DNA of 64,000 nucleotides, taken from assembly GCA_964600965.1 (NCBI GenBank), contig CAZRLO010000002.1, forward strand, positions 1 through 64,000. The letters are read 5' to 3'. Made by a program: the position numbers and the translations under genes. Source of the DNA: UBA5972 sp964600965. GTDB lineage: Bacteria > Pseudomonadota > Alphaproteobacteria > Rhodobacterales > Rhodobacteraceae. The notes beneath the pieces are model-generated. The model had not been told where the DNA came from, searched no databases, and was given only the letters and a program-made list of their open reading frames with translations. Positions within the stretch are counted from its first letter, which is position 1. The number at the start of each line of letters is the position of its first letter. Below, piece after piece: positions 33,122 through 42,700 of this stretch.

Positions 33122-35461
33122 CTAGAAAGGCACCGCGTCCGCTGGCGTCACGAAACTGGCCACGACCTTTTTCACGCCAGCCTTTTCAAAGGCGATCGAC
33201 AGTTTTTCGCCCTCGATTTCGGTGATCGCGCCATAGCCGAATTTCTGGTGAAACACCCGGTCGCCAAGACCAAAGCCCGATACCGCTGCAAGGTCGATCA
33301 CCACGCCACCGCCTTCGTGCGGTTGCGACAGGCCGCGCTGGCGGCTGCGGGCGGTCATGCGCCTCCAGCCCGGGGAATTATAAACGTCCGCGCGCTCGGC
33401 CCGAACGTGAAGGTCCGAGCCGCCGGTCATGCCGCTGGCCGCCGCGCCGAAACCGCCGCCGTAGAGGCCCGGCGGGGTCAGGACTTCGACGTGATCGGCC
33501 GGTAATTCGTCGATGAATCGCGACGGCAGTGCCGATTGCCACTGGCCATATACCCGACGGTTGGCGGCGAATGAGACGGTGCAGATTTGCTCGGCGCGGG
33601 TGATGCCGACATAGGCGAGGCGGCGTTCTTCCTCCAGTCCCTTCAGCCCGGTTTCGTCCATGCTGCGCTGGGACGGGAACAGCCCGTCCTCCCATCCGGG
33701 CAAGAAAATGACCGGATATTCCAGACCCTTGGCGGCATGCAGTGTCATGACCGATACCTTTTCGGTCGCATCCTCCGCCTCGTTATCCATGATCAGACTG
33801 ACATGTTCCAGAAACCCTTGCAGGTTTTCAAACCCCTCCAGCGCCTTGACCAGTTCCTTGAGATTCTCCAGACGCCCCGGTGCTTCGGGCGTCTTGTCGG
33901 CCTTCCAGTGATCCGTATAGCCGCTTTCCTCCAGAATGATTTCGGCCAGTTCGATGTGATTGGTGCCGTTGCGCATTGTCGCGGACCAACGGTGCAGGTT
34001 TTCTGCAAACAGAAGCGCGGCCTTGCGATATCGCGCGCCCAGCGCCCCCTCGGCCAGCGCGATCCGCAGCCCGTCGAGCAGCCCGACCCCGTTTTGCCGC
34101 GCGGCCACCGAGATCTGCTGGACGGCCTTGTCGCCCAGCCCGCGTTTGGGGGTGTTGATGATCCGCTCGAACGCCAGATCGTCGTCGGGGCTGACCACCA
34201 GCCGAAAATAGGCCATGGCGTCGCGAATTTCGAGCCGCTCGTAAAAGCGCGGCCCCCCGATCACCCGGTAGGGCAGGCCGATGGTCAGGAACCGGTCCTC
34301 GAACGCGCGCATCTGGTGGCTGGCGCGGACGAGGATGGCCATGGATTCCAGCGATTTCGGTGCAAGGCCGCGCGTTCCCTGCTGCATCGCCTCGATTTCC
34401 TCGCCGATCCAGCGCGCCTCTTCCTCGCCGTCCCAATGGCCGATCAGGCGCAGCTTTTCGCCCTCGTTCGCTGCCGTCCACAACGTTTTGCCCAGCCGGT
34501 CCTCGTTGGCGGCAATCACGCCCGAGGCGGCGGCCAGTATATGCCCGGTCGAGCGATAGTTCTGCTCCAGGCGCACCACTTCCGCGCCCGGAAAATCCGC
34601 CTCGAACCGCAGGATGTTTCCCACCTCGGCCCCGCGCCAGCCATAGATCGACTGGTCGTCGTCACCCACGCAGCAAATATTGTGGTGTTCGGCCGCCAAA
34701 AGCCGCAGCCACAGATACTGTGCGACGTTGGTGTCCTGATATTCGTCGACCAAAATGTACCGGAACCAACGCTGGTATTGCGCCAGAACGTCCGCGTGGT
34801 TGCGAAAAATCTCGACCACGAGCAGCAGCAGATCGCCGAAATCGACCGCATTCAGGGTTTTCAGGCGCTCCTGATATTGCGCATAAATCTCGACGCCGCG
34901 ATTGTCGTAGGCGGCGGCGTCCGCGACCGGTACCTGTTCCGGCGTCAGCGCCCGGTTTTTCCAGTTGTCGATCAGATGCGCCAGCAGGCGTGCAGGCCAG
35001 CGCTTGTCGTCGATATTCGCGGCAACGATCAGTTGTTTCAAAAGGCGGATCTGGTCGTCGGTATCGAGGATGGTGAAGTTCAACTTCAGCCCGGCAAGTT
35101 CCGCATGGCGGCGCAGTATCTTGGCGCAGAGCGCATGGAACGTGCCAAGCCACGGCATCCCCTCGACGGTCTCGCCCAGCAGGCTGCCCACCCGTTTTTT
35201 CATCTCGCGCGCGGCCTTGTTGGTGAAGGTCACCGCCAGAATTTCGTTCGGCCGGGCGCGGCCGGTATTCAGCAGATGCGCGATCCGGGTCGTCAGCGCC
35301 TTGGTCTTGCCGGTTCCGGCACCGGCCAGCATCAGGACCGGCCCGTCCAGCGCCTGAACCGCGGCGCGCTGGGCCGGATTCAGATCGGCCAGATACGGGG
35401 CGGGACGGGCGGCCAGCGCCTGCGCGGACAGGCTTGGCGTTGGCGGCGCGTCTGTGGGCAT
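33122..35461 (-). CDS. uvrD: UvrD/PcrA-type DNA helicase
   Basis: A superfamily 1A 3'-5' helicase of about 779 residues. It shows the Q motif LNPAQRAAVQALDG, Walker A AGAGTGKT, motif II DEYQDT, motif III DDDQSIYGWRGA, motif VI VGITRAEQ and a C-terminal Tudor-like segment (GDRVFHQKFGYGAITEIEG) typical of UvrD/PcrA. It acts in nucleotide-excision and mismatch repair. The start at 35461 is chosen for the AAGGA site 8 bases upstream; an in-frame ATG at 35479 adds six residues but lacks a site. It is divergent from the mraZ cluster. Confidence 0.93.
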   Translation of the reverse strand: MPTDAPPTPSLSAQALAARPAPYLADLNPAQRAAVQALDGPVLMLAGAGTGKTKALTTRIAHLLNTGRARPNEILAVTFTNKAAREMKKRVGSLLGETVEGMPWLGTFHALCAKILRRHAELAGLKLNFTILDTDDQIRLLKQLIVAANIDDKRWPARLLAHLIDNWKNRALTPEQVPVADAAAYDNRGVEIYAQYQERLKTLNAVDFGDLLLLVVEIFRNHADVLAQYQRWFRYILVDEYQDTNVAQYLWLRLLAAEHHNICCVGDDDQSIYGWRGAEVGNILRFEADFPGAEVVRLEQNYRSTGHILAAASGVIAANEDRLGKTLWTAANEGEKLRLIGHWDGEEEARWIGEEIEAMQQGTRGLAPKSLESMAILVRASHQMRAFEDRFLTIGLPYRVIGGPRFYERLEIRDAMAYFRLVVSPDDDLAFERIINTPKRGLGDKAVQQISVAARQNGVGLLDGLRIALAEGALGARYRKAALLFAENLHRWSATMRNGTNHIELAEIILEESGYTDHWKADKTPEAPGRLENLKELVKALEGFENLQGFLEHVSLIMDNEAEDATEKVSVMTLHAAKGLEYPVIFLPGWEDGLFPSQRSMDETGLKGLEEERRLAYVGITRAEQICTVSFAANRRVYGQWQSALPSRFIDELPADHVEVLTPPGLYGGGFGAAASGMTGGSDLHVRAERADVYNSPGWRRMTARSRQRGLSQPHEGGGVVIDLAAVSGFGLGDRVFHQKFGYGAITEIEGEKLSIAFEKAGVKKVVASFVTPADAVPF

Positions 35462-35630
35462 GTCGGGATCCTTGGTCATGGCGGCAACTTAACCAGCGGC
35501 CCCGGCGAAAGGAAGCCATGTTCGCAAATTGTTCCCGCCGGAAAAATTCGCTCGCGAATCACCAAACTAGCGATGCCTGGCACGCATCCGGGGATGTTCG
35601 CTGTATGTTCGCCACAGATTGAGCAAGTCG

Positions 35631-35645
35631 TGGGAATTGATGGGA
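35631..35645 (+). promoter_or_regulatory. probable MraZ operator (two TGGGA boxes)
   Basis: TGGGA at 35631-35635 and at 35641-35645, a 10-bp period with 5-bp spacers. This is the spacing of MraZ-binding direct repeats described in other bacteria, which usually have three or more boxes. It lies about 430 bp before mraZ. Confidence 0.55.
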
Positions 35646-35992
35646 TTTTGCGTCGCCCGATCAAAAACCGCAATATCTAGTGCGAATATTGGCAATGTCT
35701 ACAATTTGGGGTTAATGTGGCGGCTTTCACTGGATTGTTTCCACGCGGAATTTCGAGTGTCTGGCGGAAAAATCCAAGGTATCCCATTCAAAACCCTTGT
35801 TTTCCATAAAATCCCATAGTACCCCTGATGCCACGATGAAAGTCGGGAAGTTAAAGGGCAGCAAGACCCCGAAATCCCAAGTCAGGTTTCGTACAGGCAC
35901 CCGCTTTTCATCCAACAAGATCCGGCGCGTATGCGAGCAGACACCCCCCCAGGTGGCAACGCAGCCGGACCGGTCCGAAGACGGGACGAGAT

Positions 35993-36028
35993 CGGCGGAT
36001 CAAGCAGTGGCAGCAGCTTGATCCGCCG
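35993..36028 (+). promoter_or_regulatory. large hairpin in the mraZ leader
   Basis: A 13-bp perfect stem (cggcggatcaagc, 35993-36005, with 36016-36028) and 10-nt loop. An outer acggga (35981-35986) / tcccgt (36031-36036) pair is followed by TTTTA. It lies 29 bp before the mraZ ribosome binding site and could attenuate or process the dcw transcript. Confidence 0.7.
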
Positions 36029-36074
36029 TATCCCGTTTTAGGGCCAGGCAATGATCAAGGAGCCATGACGGACA

Positions 36075-36575
36075 GTGGCACGACGGTTCAGAGGCGAGAG
36101 CGTCCACAAGGTGGATGCAAAGGGCAGGGTATCGATCCCGGCCGCGTTTCGTCGTGTGCTGGAAGAAAACGACCCCGAATGGACCGACGGGCTGCACCCA
36201 AATCTGGTGATCGTCTATGGGGACGGATCGCGGAATTTTCTCGAAGGTTTTTCCATCACGGCGATGACGGATGTCGACGAACGTATCGCCCGGCTTCCGC
36301 GCGGCTCGCGCAATCGGCGATTGCTGGAGCGGATGTTTTCCGGACAGGCGGTCCAGATGCAGGTCGACGATACCGGGCGGCTGGTTCTGTCGCAGAAACT
36401 GCGCGACAAGATCGGAATCGCCAACGAGGCGCTGTTCATCGCATCGGGCGATACCTTCCAGATCTGGGAACCGGAGGCCTATGGCAGCGGTGTCACGCAT
36501 TTCGAAGATCTGGCCGAAGAATTCGACCCGGATTTCGACCCGCTCACACTGTTGGAACCGGGCGCGCAGGGGTAA
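36075..36575 (+). CDS. mraZ: Division/cell-wall cluster regulator MraZ
   Basis: A 166-residue AbrB-like DNA-binding protein with two MraZ repeats (FRGESVHKVDAKGRVSIPAAF, split here, and AVQMQVDDTGRLVLSQKLRD). MraZ represses the dcw operon in species where it has been tested. The start must be GTG 36075, because the frame has a stop at 36066-36068. AAGGAG (36057-36062) is 12 bases away, a rather long spacing. It is first gene of the cluster; rsmH follows after 3 bp. Confidence 0.92.
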   Translation: MARRFRGESVHKVDAKGRVSIPAAFRRVLEENDPEWTDGLHPNLVIVYGDGSRNFLEGFSITAMTDVDERIARLPRGSRNRRLLERMFSGQAVQMQVDDTGRLVLSQKLRDKIGIANEALFIASGDTFQIWEPEAYGSGVTHFEDLAEEFDPDFDPLTLLEPGAQG

Positions 36576-36578
36576 TTC

Positions 36579-37595
36579 ATGGCGCAGAAAGCTGGTTCCG
36601 CTTCCGACGCGCCCGCGCATATCCCGGTATTGCTTGAACCTTTGATGGCCGCGATTGCACCGGTCAGCGGCGTTTGGCTGGATGGCACTTTTGGCGCTGG
36701 CGGCTATACGCGCGCGTTGCTCGACGCGGGCGCGGCACGGGTGCTGGCCGTCGATCGCGACCCCGAGGTCTTCGTGCGCGCCGAACGCTGGGCCGCGCAA
36801 TACGGCGAACGGTTGCTGTTGATAGCGGGCGAATTCGGGCAGTTGGACATGCTGGCCGATCAGGCGGGCGCATTGGCACTGGACGGGGTGGTGCTGGATA
36901 TCGGCGTTTCCTCGATGCAGATCGATCGGGCCGAACGCGGGTTCTCGTTTACCCAGGACGGCCCGCTGGACATGCGGATGAGCCAACAGGGCACCAGCGC
37001 CGCCGACATCGTCAATACCGCCGACGAAGCCACACTGGCGGATATCCTTTTTCAATACGGTGAAGAGCGGGCTTCGCGCCGGATCGCCCGGCGGATCGTC
37101 AAGATGCGCGACCAAAATCCGCTGACGACGACGCTGGAGCTTGCAGATGTGATCGAGGCATGTCTGCCCCGCGCCAAACCCGGACAGATGCATCCGGCAA
37201 CCCGGTCGTTTCAGGCTCTGCGCATCGCCGTCAATGACGAGTTGAAACAACTGGTCGACGGGCTTGTCGCCGCCGAAAACGCGTTGAAACCCGGCGGGAT
37301 ACTCGCCGTTGTGACGTTTCATTCGCTGGAAGACCGGATCGTGAAGCGTTTTGTTCAGGCCCGAAGCGGCAGCGGGCCGCGCGGCAATCGGTTCGCCCCG
37401 GAAGTGGTGGTTCAGGTGCCGACGTTTGCAAGGCTGTCGCGCAAGGCCATCGTCGCCGACCCCGCCGAACTGGCCGCAAATCCGCGCGCGCGGTCGGCGA
37501 AATTGCGGCTGGCGCAGCGGCTGGACGCGCCGGCCAGTGCCGCGAAAAAGTCGGGCCTGGGCCTGCCGAAAATCGCACTGCAGGCGGCTTCGTGA
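36579..37595 (+). CDS. rsmH: 16S rRNA (cytosine1402-N4)-methyltransferase RsmH
   Basis: A 338-residue S-adenosylmethionine-dependent enzyme (former MraW) methylating N4 of C1402 in 16S rRNA. Motifs: HIPVLLEPLMAAIAP at the start, SAM-binding GTFGAGGYTRALL, and VTFHSLEDRIVKRF late in the protein. Its stop overlaps the ftsL start. Position between mraZ and ftsL is the standard dcw order. Confidence 0.95.
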   Translation: MAQKAGSASDAPAHIPVLLEPLMAAIAPVSGVWLDGTFGAGGYTRALLDAGAARVLAVDRDPEVFVRAERWAAQYGERLLLIAGEFGQLDMLADQAGALALDGVVLDIGVSSMQIDRAERGFSFTQDGPLDMRMSQQGTSAADIVNTADEATLADILFQYGEERASRRIARRIVKMRDQNPLTTTLELADVIEACLPRAKPGQMHPATRSFQALRIAVNDELKQLVDGLVAAENALKPGGILAVVTFHSLEDRIVKRFVQARSGSGPRGNRFAPEVVVQVPTFARLSRKAIVADPAELAANPRARSAKLRLAQRLDAPASAAKKSGLGLPKIALQAAS

Positions 37596-37957
37596 TGCGG
37601 TCGGTGTTTTTCGCGCTGGCTGCTTTGGCGGTGATCGGGCTTGCCTGGTGGGCATATAACGAAAACTACGCGACTCAGGCGGCCCTGCAACGGGTCGAAA
37701 AATTGCAGCGCCAACTGGGACAGGCGCGCGAGGATCTTGGCGTGCTCAGGGCGGAATGGGCGTATCTGAACCGCCCGGAACGGCTGCGGGAATTGTCGGA
37801 CCTGAACTTTGAACGCCTGCAATTGATGCCGCTGGCGCCCGAGCATTTCGGGGAAGTCGAGCAGGTCTCGTTTCCGCGTCTCGAATTCGACGAATTGCGC
37901 GCTCCGGTGGACGTTTCCGCCGAGACCGCCCCGCCGGCCGCGGAGGGTATCCAGTGA
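37592..37957 (+). CDS. ftsL: Cell division protein FtsL
   Basis: A 121-residue bitopic membrane protein: one N-terminal helix (SVFFALAALAVIGLAWWAY) and a periplasmic coiled coil (residues 27-60) ending in an Asp/Pro-rich tail. FtsL links FtsQ-FtsB and activates FtsWI at the septum. The start may be GTG 37592 or the adjacent ATG 37595; both overlap the rsmH stop. Its stop overlaps ftsI (GTGA). Assignment rests on topology and position because FtsL sequences diverge. Confidence 0.85.
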   Translation: MMRSVFFALAALAVIGLAWWAYNENYATQAALQRVEKLQRQLGQAREDLGVLRAEWAYLNRPERLRELSDLNFERLQLMPLAPEHFGEVEQVSFPRLEFDELRAPVDVSAETAPPAAEGIQ

Positions 37958-39738
37958 TCCGCACGCCGCTTCGCCCCCTTGCCGCGGTGATTTCGGCCCG
38001 CGATAAGGGCGAGGATCCCGACCGGATCATGGCCGAAAACCTGCGCATCCGCCACGAAGACATGCGCGACCGCGAACGCATTCGCGCCGAAAGCCGCCTT
38101 TTGGTGCTGGCACTGTTTTTTCTGGCGGGCTTCGTTGCGGTCGGCGTACGCATGGCGATGCTGGCGGCCAGCAATCCGCAAGAACCCCGTGCCGATGGGT
38201 ATGCAACCACGATTTCAATGCAACGCGCGGATATCATTGATCGAAACGGGGCCATCCTTGCGACGAACCTGATCACGAACTCGCTGTATGCCCAGCCCCC
38301 GCTGATGATCGACAAAGAGACGGCGGCGTTGCATCTGGCCAGAATTTTTCCCGATCTCAACGCGGAAAAACTGCTGCGCGAGTTCAATTCCAATCGCAAA
38401 TTCATCTGGCTGCGCCGCAAAATCTCGCCCGAGCAGGTCCAGCAGGTCCACGACATCGGCGAACCCGGCCTGTTGTTCGGCCCGCGTGAAATGCGGCTTT
38501 ATCCCAACGGTAATCTGGCGGCCCATGTGCTGGGCGGTGCCGGTTTTGGCCGCGAAGGTGTCCATTCCGCCGAAGTGATTGGCGTGGCCGGGGTCGAGCA
38601 TCAGTTCGACAGTTTCCTGCGCGACCCGGCGAACGAGGGGGAACCGCTTCAGCTATCGCTCGATCTTACGGTGCAGACGGCCATGCGCCGCGTGCTGGGT
38701 GGCGGCATGAAGCTGCTGGCGGCCAAGGGCGCGGCGGCGGTGCTGATGGATGTGAAATCCGGCGAAGTGCTGGCGCTGGTCTCGCTGCCCGACTTTGATC
38801 CGAACGCGCGGCCTCGGCCATTGACCAAGGGCGATGCCGCAGACAGCCCGCTTTTCAACCGTGCGGCGCAGGGGCTTTACGAGCTTGGATCGACCTTCAA
38901 GATTTTCACCGCCGCGCTGGCCTTGGACGGTGGATTCGCGACACCCGATACCATGGTGTCCACCCGGGGCCCGCTGAAGTGGGGCAAATACACCATCCGC
39001 GATTTTCACGATTACGGGCGCGAGCTCAGCCTGACGGACGTGATCGTCAAAAGCTCCAATATCGGCAGCGCAAATCTGGCGCTGGAAATCGGTGGTGGTC
39101 GGCAACAGGCATTTCTGGACGATCTGGGCCTGTTTTCGCCGCTGCCGCTGGAACTGGCCGAGGCCCGGCATTCACGTCCGTTACTGCCCAAGCGATGGTC
39201 CGAAATCTCGACCATGACGATATCCTATGGCCACGGGCTGGCCGCGAGCCCGGTGCATCTGGCGGCGGCCTACGCCTCTTTGGTCAATGGCGGAACATCG
39301 GTGCAGCCGACCTTGCTGAAAACCGGTTCCCGCCCACCGACCGGCGCGCGGATCGTCAGCACCGAGACCTCGGCGGCGCTGCGCTCCATGCTGCGCCAGG
39401 TGGTCCAGCGCGGCACCGCGTCTATGGCCGAAGTTCCGGGCTATCAAGTCGGTGGTAAAACCGGCACCGCCGATAAACCAAAGCCCGGCGGCGGGTATTA
39501 CAAGGACCGGGTCATCGCCACCTTCGCCGCGATCTTTCCGGCGCAAGCACCGAAATACGTTCTGGTGGTGACTCTGGACGAACCGGTGGAAACCTCGGGC
39601 GTCAAACCGCGCCGAACGGCAGGCTGGACAGCCGTCCCGGTGGCGGCCGAGATCATCCGGCGGGTTGCGCCGATTTTGGGCATGCGGCCCGCGATTGATC
39701 CGCCCGCCGCGATCAACTACACGCTTTCGGATTACTGA
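37954..39738 (+). CDS. ftsI: Septal peptidoglycan transpeptidase FtsI (PBP3)
   Basis: A 594-residue class B penicillin-binding protein. A cytoplasmic N-terminus and one membrane helix (about residues 48-70) precede the pedestal domain and the transpeptidase domain. The active-site motifs are S313-TFK316, S367-SN369 and K502-TG504. It crosslinks septal peptidoglycan with FtsW. The start is GTG 37954 overlapping the ftsL stop; murE follows after 22 bp with its own AAGGGG site. Confidence 0.95.
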   Translation: MIRTPLRPLAAVISARDKGEDPDRIMAENLRIRHEDMRDRERIRAESRLLVLALFFLAGFVAVGVRMAMLAASNPQEPRADGYATTISMQRADIIDRNGAILATNLITNSLYAQPPLMIDKETAALHLARIFPDLNAEKLLREFNSNRKFIWLRRKISPEQVQQVHDIGEPGLLFGPREMRLYPNGNLAAHVLGGAGFGREGVHSAEVIGVAGVEHQFDSFLRDPANEGEPLQLSLDLTVQTAMRRVLGGGMKLLAAKGAAAVLMDVKSGEVLALVSLPDFDPNARPRPLTKGDAADSPLFNRAAQGLYELGSTFKIFTAALALDGGFATPDTMVSTRGPLKWGKYTIRDFHDYGRELSLTDVIVKSSNIGSANLALEIGGGRQQAFLDDLGLFSPLPLELAEARHSRPLLPKRWSEISTMTISYGHGLAASPVHLAAAYASLVNGGTSVQPTLLKTGSRPPTGARIVSTETSAALRSMLRQVVQRGTASMAEVPGYQVGGKTGTADKPKPGGGYYKDRVIATFAAIFPAQAPKYVLVVTLDEPVETSGVKPRRTAGWTAVPVAAEIIRRVAPILGMRPAIDPPAAINYTLSDY

Positions 39739-39760
39739 TCCTGCCGGACAAGGGGCGGAA

Positions 39761-41254
39761 ATGGCACCTGAAGTTGCCCTATCAAAGGCCCTGAACGCGC
39801 TTGGCCTGTCCGGCCAAGGCGGGCGCAATCCCGAAATCACCGGTCTTTCCGTCGACAGCCGTGAAGTGAAGCCGGGGCATCTTTTTGCGGCGCTGCCGGG
39901 GGTCAATGTGCATGGCGGCGCGTTTATCAAATACGCGATCCGCATGGGCGCGGCCGCGATCCTGACGGACGGCGTGGGCGCGACCATGGCGAAAGCCGAA
40001 TTGCGGGCGTCCGACGCGGTGCTGGTTTTGGCCGAGGACCCGCGCCTTTCCCTGGCAAAGGCCGCGGCGCTGTGGTTCGCCCTGCAGCCCGAAACCATGA
40101 TTGCCGTCACTGGCACCAACGGCAAAACCTCGGTCGCCAGCTTTACCCGGCAAATCTGGGAATCGCTGAATTATTGTGCGGTGAATTTCGGCACGACCGG
40201 GGTCCAAGGTGCGGTTTCGTCCCCGCTTTCGCATACCACGCCCGAACCGATCACGCTGCATCGTTTGCTGGCCGGGCTTGCAGGGCAGGGAGTCACCCAC
40301 GCCGCGATGGAGGCCTCTTCGCACGGGTTGGCGCAGAAACGTCTGGACGGTGTGCGGCTGGCCGCGGCGGGTTTCACGAATTTCACACAGGATCATCTGG
40401 ATTATCACGCTGATTTTGATGATTATTTCGCGGCAAAGGCCGGATTGTTCGACCGAGTCCTGCCGCGCGGAGCAACGGCAGTGATCAATACCGACGATCC
40501 GCGCGGCGACGAAATGGCGGTCATCGCGGAAATGCGCGGGCAACCGGTCATTCGCGTTGGCAGCGCCGACAACGCCGATCTGCGACTGTTGGGCCAGCGG
40601 TTTGATGGCACCGGGCAGGACGTGCGGTTCGGCTGGGAGACCGAAGCGCATCTTGTGCGTCTGGGCCTGATCGGCGGTTTTCAGGCGGCGAACATGCTTT
40701 TGGCGGCGGGTCTGGCGATTTCGGTCGGGGCCGGGGCGGCGGATGTGTTCAGCGTATTGCCGAAACTCGCCACCGTGCGCGGACGCATGGAACTGGCGGC
40801 GACACGCACCAACGGGGCCAGCGTCTTTGTCGATTATGCCCATACGCCGGCGGCGCTGGAAACGGCGTTGAAGGCGCTGCGTCCGCATGTTCTGGGACGC
40901 CTGATCGTGGTGTTTGGCGCGGGGGGTGATCGCGACCGGGGCAAACGCCCGCTGATGGGGGCTGCGGCGCGGGACCATGCCGATGTGCTGTTCGTGACCG
41001 ATGACAACCCGCGCAGTGAAGAACCGGGGCGGATTCGTGCCGAGATATTGACGGCCTGCCCCGATGCCTCGGAAATCGGTGACCGCGCCGAAGCGATCCT
41101 GGCCGGGGCCGACGCGCTTGGTCCGGGGGATGCTTTGCTGATTGCGGGCAAGGGACATGAGACCGGGCAGATCATCGGCGATGACGTTCTGGCGTTCGAC
41201 GATACCGAAGCCGCCAGTATCGCGGTTGCGGCGCTGGACGGGACCGGGTTGTGA
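39761..41254 (+). CDS. murE: UDP-MurNAc-tripeptide synthetase MurE
   Basis: A 497-residue Mur ligase adding the third residue, almost certainly meso-diaminopimelate, to UDP-MurNAc-L-Ala-D-Glu. ATP-binding GTNGKTS near residue 115, and the DDNPRSEEP segment, which corresponds to the DNPR motif that recognises meso-diaminopimelate. The start at 39761 is preferred to upstream codons inside ftsI because of the AAGGGGCGGAA site. Its stop overlaps the murF GTG start. Confidence 0.95.
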   Translation: MAPEVALSKALNALGLSGQGGRNPEITGLSVDSREVKPGHLFAALPGVNVHGGAFIKYAIRMGAAAILTDGVGATMAKAELRASDAVLVLAEDPRLSLAKAAALWFALQPETMIAVTGTNGKTSVASFTRQIWESLNYCAVNFGTTGVQGAVSSPLSHTTPEPITLHRLLAGLAGQGVTHAAMEASSHGLAQKRLDGVRLAAAGFTNFTQDHLDYHADFDDYFAAKAGLFDRVLPRGATAVINTDDPRGDEMAVIAEMRGQPVIRVGSADNADLRLLGQRFDGTGQDVRFGWETEAHLVRLGLIGGFQAANMLLAAGLAISVGAGAADVFSVLPKLATVRGRMELAATRTNGASVFVDYAHTPAALETALKALRPHVLGRLIVVFGAGGDRDRGKRPLMGAAARDHADVLFVTDDNPRSEEPGRIRAEILTACPDASEIGDRAEAILAGADALGPGDALLIAGKGHETGQIIGDDVLAFDDTEAASIAVAALDGTGL

Positions 41255-42681
41255 GCGTGCTCTGGACCGCGGCCGCCGCCGCCGCCGCCACCGGCGGAAC
41301 ATCCAGGGGCGACTGGCGCGCCGCCGGCATTTCGATCGATACGCGCACCTTGCAGGCCGGGGACTTGTTCGTCGCGCTCAGGGATGTACGCGACGGCCAC
41401 GAATTCGTCGCGACAGCGCTGGCAAATGGTGCTGCGGCGGCCCTGGTGTCCCGCCTTCCGGACGATGTTGCGCCGGATGCGCCGCTGCTGGTGGTAGACG
41501 ACGTTCTGGCGGCGCTGTGCGCGTTGGGTGCAGCGGCGCGGGCGCGCAGCGCTGCTCGGGTGATCGCGATTACCGGCTCGGTCGGCAAGACCTCGACCAA
41601 GGACATGCTGGCGCATGTTCTGAAATCCCAGGGCCGGGTGCACGCGGCCGAAATGAGCCTCAACAACCACTGGGGCGTGCCCCTGACCCTGGCGCGGATG
41701 CCGTCTGACAGCGATTTTGCCGTGATCGAGATCGGTATGAACCATCCCGGCGAGATCGCCCCGCTTGCCGGACTGGTGCGCCCGCATGTCGCCGTAATCA
41801 CCACGGTGGCCGAGGCACATATGGCGGCATTCGCATCCGTCGGCGACATTGCCCGCGCCAAGGCCGAGATATTCGCCGGGCTTGATTCCGACGGCGTCGC
41901 AATCCTGAACGACGACGATGCAACGTTTGGCATTGTGGCGGGCGAGGCCGTTGCGCATAAGGCGCGGATCGTCCGGTTCGGCACCGCTGAGACCGCCGAT
42001 TTCCGGCTGGTCAGCGCGCAGGCCCAGATCGGAATGATGGCGGTTCAGGCCAGTATCGACGGTGAGACCACACTGTTTCGCGTCGGTGCACCCGGTCAGC
42101 ATCTGGCGATGAACGCATTGGCGGCGTTGGCGGTCGTGGGCGAAGTCGACGCCGATATTGCCCTGGCGATGCTTGATCTTGCGAATTGGCATCCCCCGGC
42201 GGGGCGCGGGGCCCGCCAATGGATCGCGCTGGACCCGGTCGAGCCCAATCTGCGTCTGGAACTGATCGATGACGCCTACAATGCCAATCCGGCCTCGATG
42301 GCGGCGGCCTTCGAGGTTCTGGCCAATGCAACTCCTGTTGATGGCATCGGCAGGATACACCCCGGACGGCGCATCGCCTTTTTGTCCGATATGCTGGAAC
42401 TGGGGCTGGACGCCGCCGCGCGACATGCCGCACTTGCCTCGTTGACGTCAATGCAGGCGGTGGATCGGGTGCATCTGGCGGGGCCTTTGATGCACCACCT
42501 TCACGCCGCCCTGCCGGTGGGCAAACGCGGCGAATGGCATGAATCCGCCGAAGCGCTGGCCGCGACCGCGCATCGACTGCTGGACGCGGGCGATGTTGTT
42601 ATGGTCAAAGGATCGAAAGGTTCGCGCGCTTCGCTGGTGGTTGATGCCATTCTGAAACTCGACAAGGCGAATGCGAAATGA
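41251..42681 (+). CDS. murF: UDP-MurNAc-tripeptide D-Ala-D-Ala ligase MurF
   Basis: A 476-residue Mur ligase attaching D-Ala-D-Ala to UDP-MurNAc-tripeptide. The P loop is GSVGKTSTKDM near residue 110, followed by NNHWGVPLTLARMP. The middle domain has NMNHPGEIAPLAGL-like sequence and the C-terminal domain has DDAYNANPASMAAA. Start GTG 41251 overlaps the murE stop. An alanine run (residues 7-14) right after the start is coded by repeated GCC/GCG codons and may be variable. Confidence 0.95.
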   Translation: MSVLWTAAAAAAATGGTSRGDWRAAGISIDTRTLQAGDLFVALRDVRDGHEFVATALANGAAAALVSRLPDDVAPDAPLLVVDDVLAALCALGAAARARSAARVIAITGSVGKTSTKDMLAHVLKSQGRVHAAEMSLNNHWGVPLTLARMPSDSDFAVIEIGMNHPGEIAPLAGLVRPHVAVITTVAEAHMAAFASVGDIARAKAEIFAGLDSDGVAILNDDDATFGIVAGEAVAHKARIVRFGTAETADFRLVSAQAQIGMMAVQASIDGETTLFRVGAPGQHLAMNALAALAVVGEVDADIALAMLDLANWHPPAGRGARQWIALDPVEPNLRLELIDDAYNANPASMAAAFEVLANATPVDGIGRIHPGRRIAFLSDMLELGLDAAARHAALASLTSMQAVDRVHLAGPLMHHLHAALPVGKRGEWHESAEALAATAHRLLDAGDVVMVKGSKGSRASLVVDAILKLDKANAK

Positions 42682-42700
42682 AAAGAGGGAAGCAGGCCTA

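Larger units (their letters stand above)
35462..36074. other. 613-bp leader/promoter region of the dcw cluster
   Basis: Non-coding region between the divergent uvrD and mraZ genes. It is less GC-rich in its first half, carries a direct pair of TGGGA boxes (35631-35645), two further TGGGA boxes on the minus strand (ending at 35786 and 35816, 30 bp apart), a cggacc/ggtccg palindrome near 35965-35980 and the large hairpin at 35993-36028. Short open frames inside have no homology-like sequence or codon bias. Confidence 0.7.

Noticed and set aside
33085..33124. tRNA-like T-arm and acceptor piece on the minus strand next to the uvrD stop
   Set aside because: The rest of a tRNA cannot be folded from the adjoining uvrD coding sequence and the T stem has a mismatch. 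It may be chance or an old attachment-site remnant.
35619..36021. Short frames of 66 and 74 codons upstream of mraZ
   Set aside because: No codon bias, no recognisable sequence, and they overlap the operator and hairpin elements.
36065..36637. ATG-initiated frame overlapping mraZ
   Set aside because: The product lacks MraZ features; the GTG-initiated frame at 36075 encodes both MraZ repeats.
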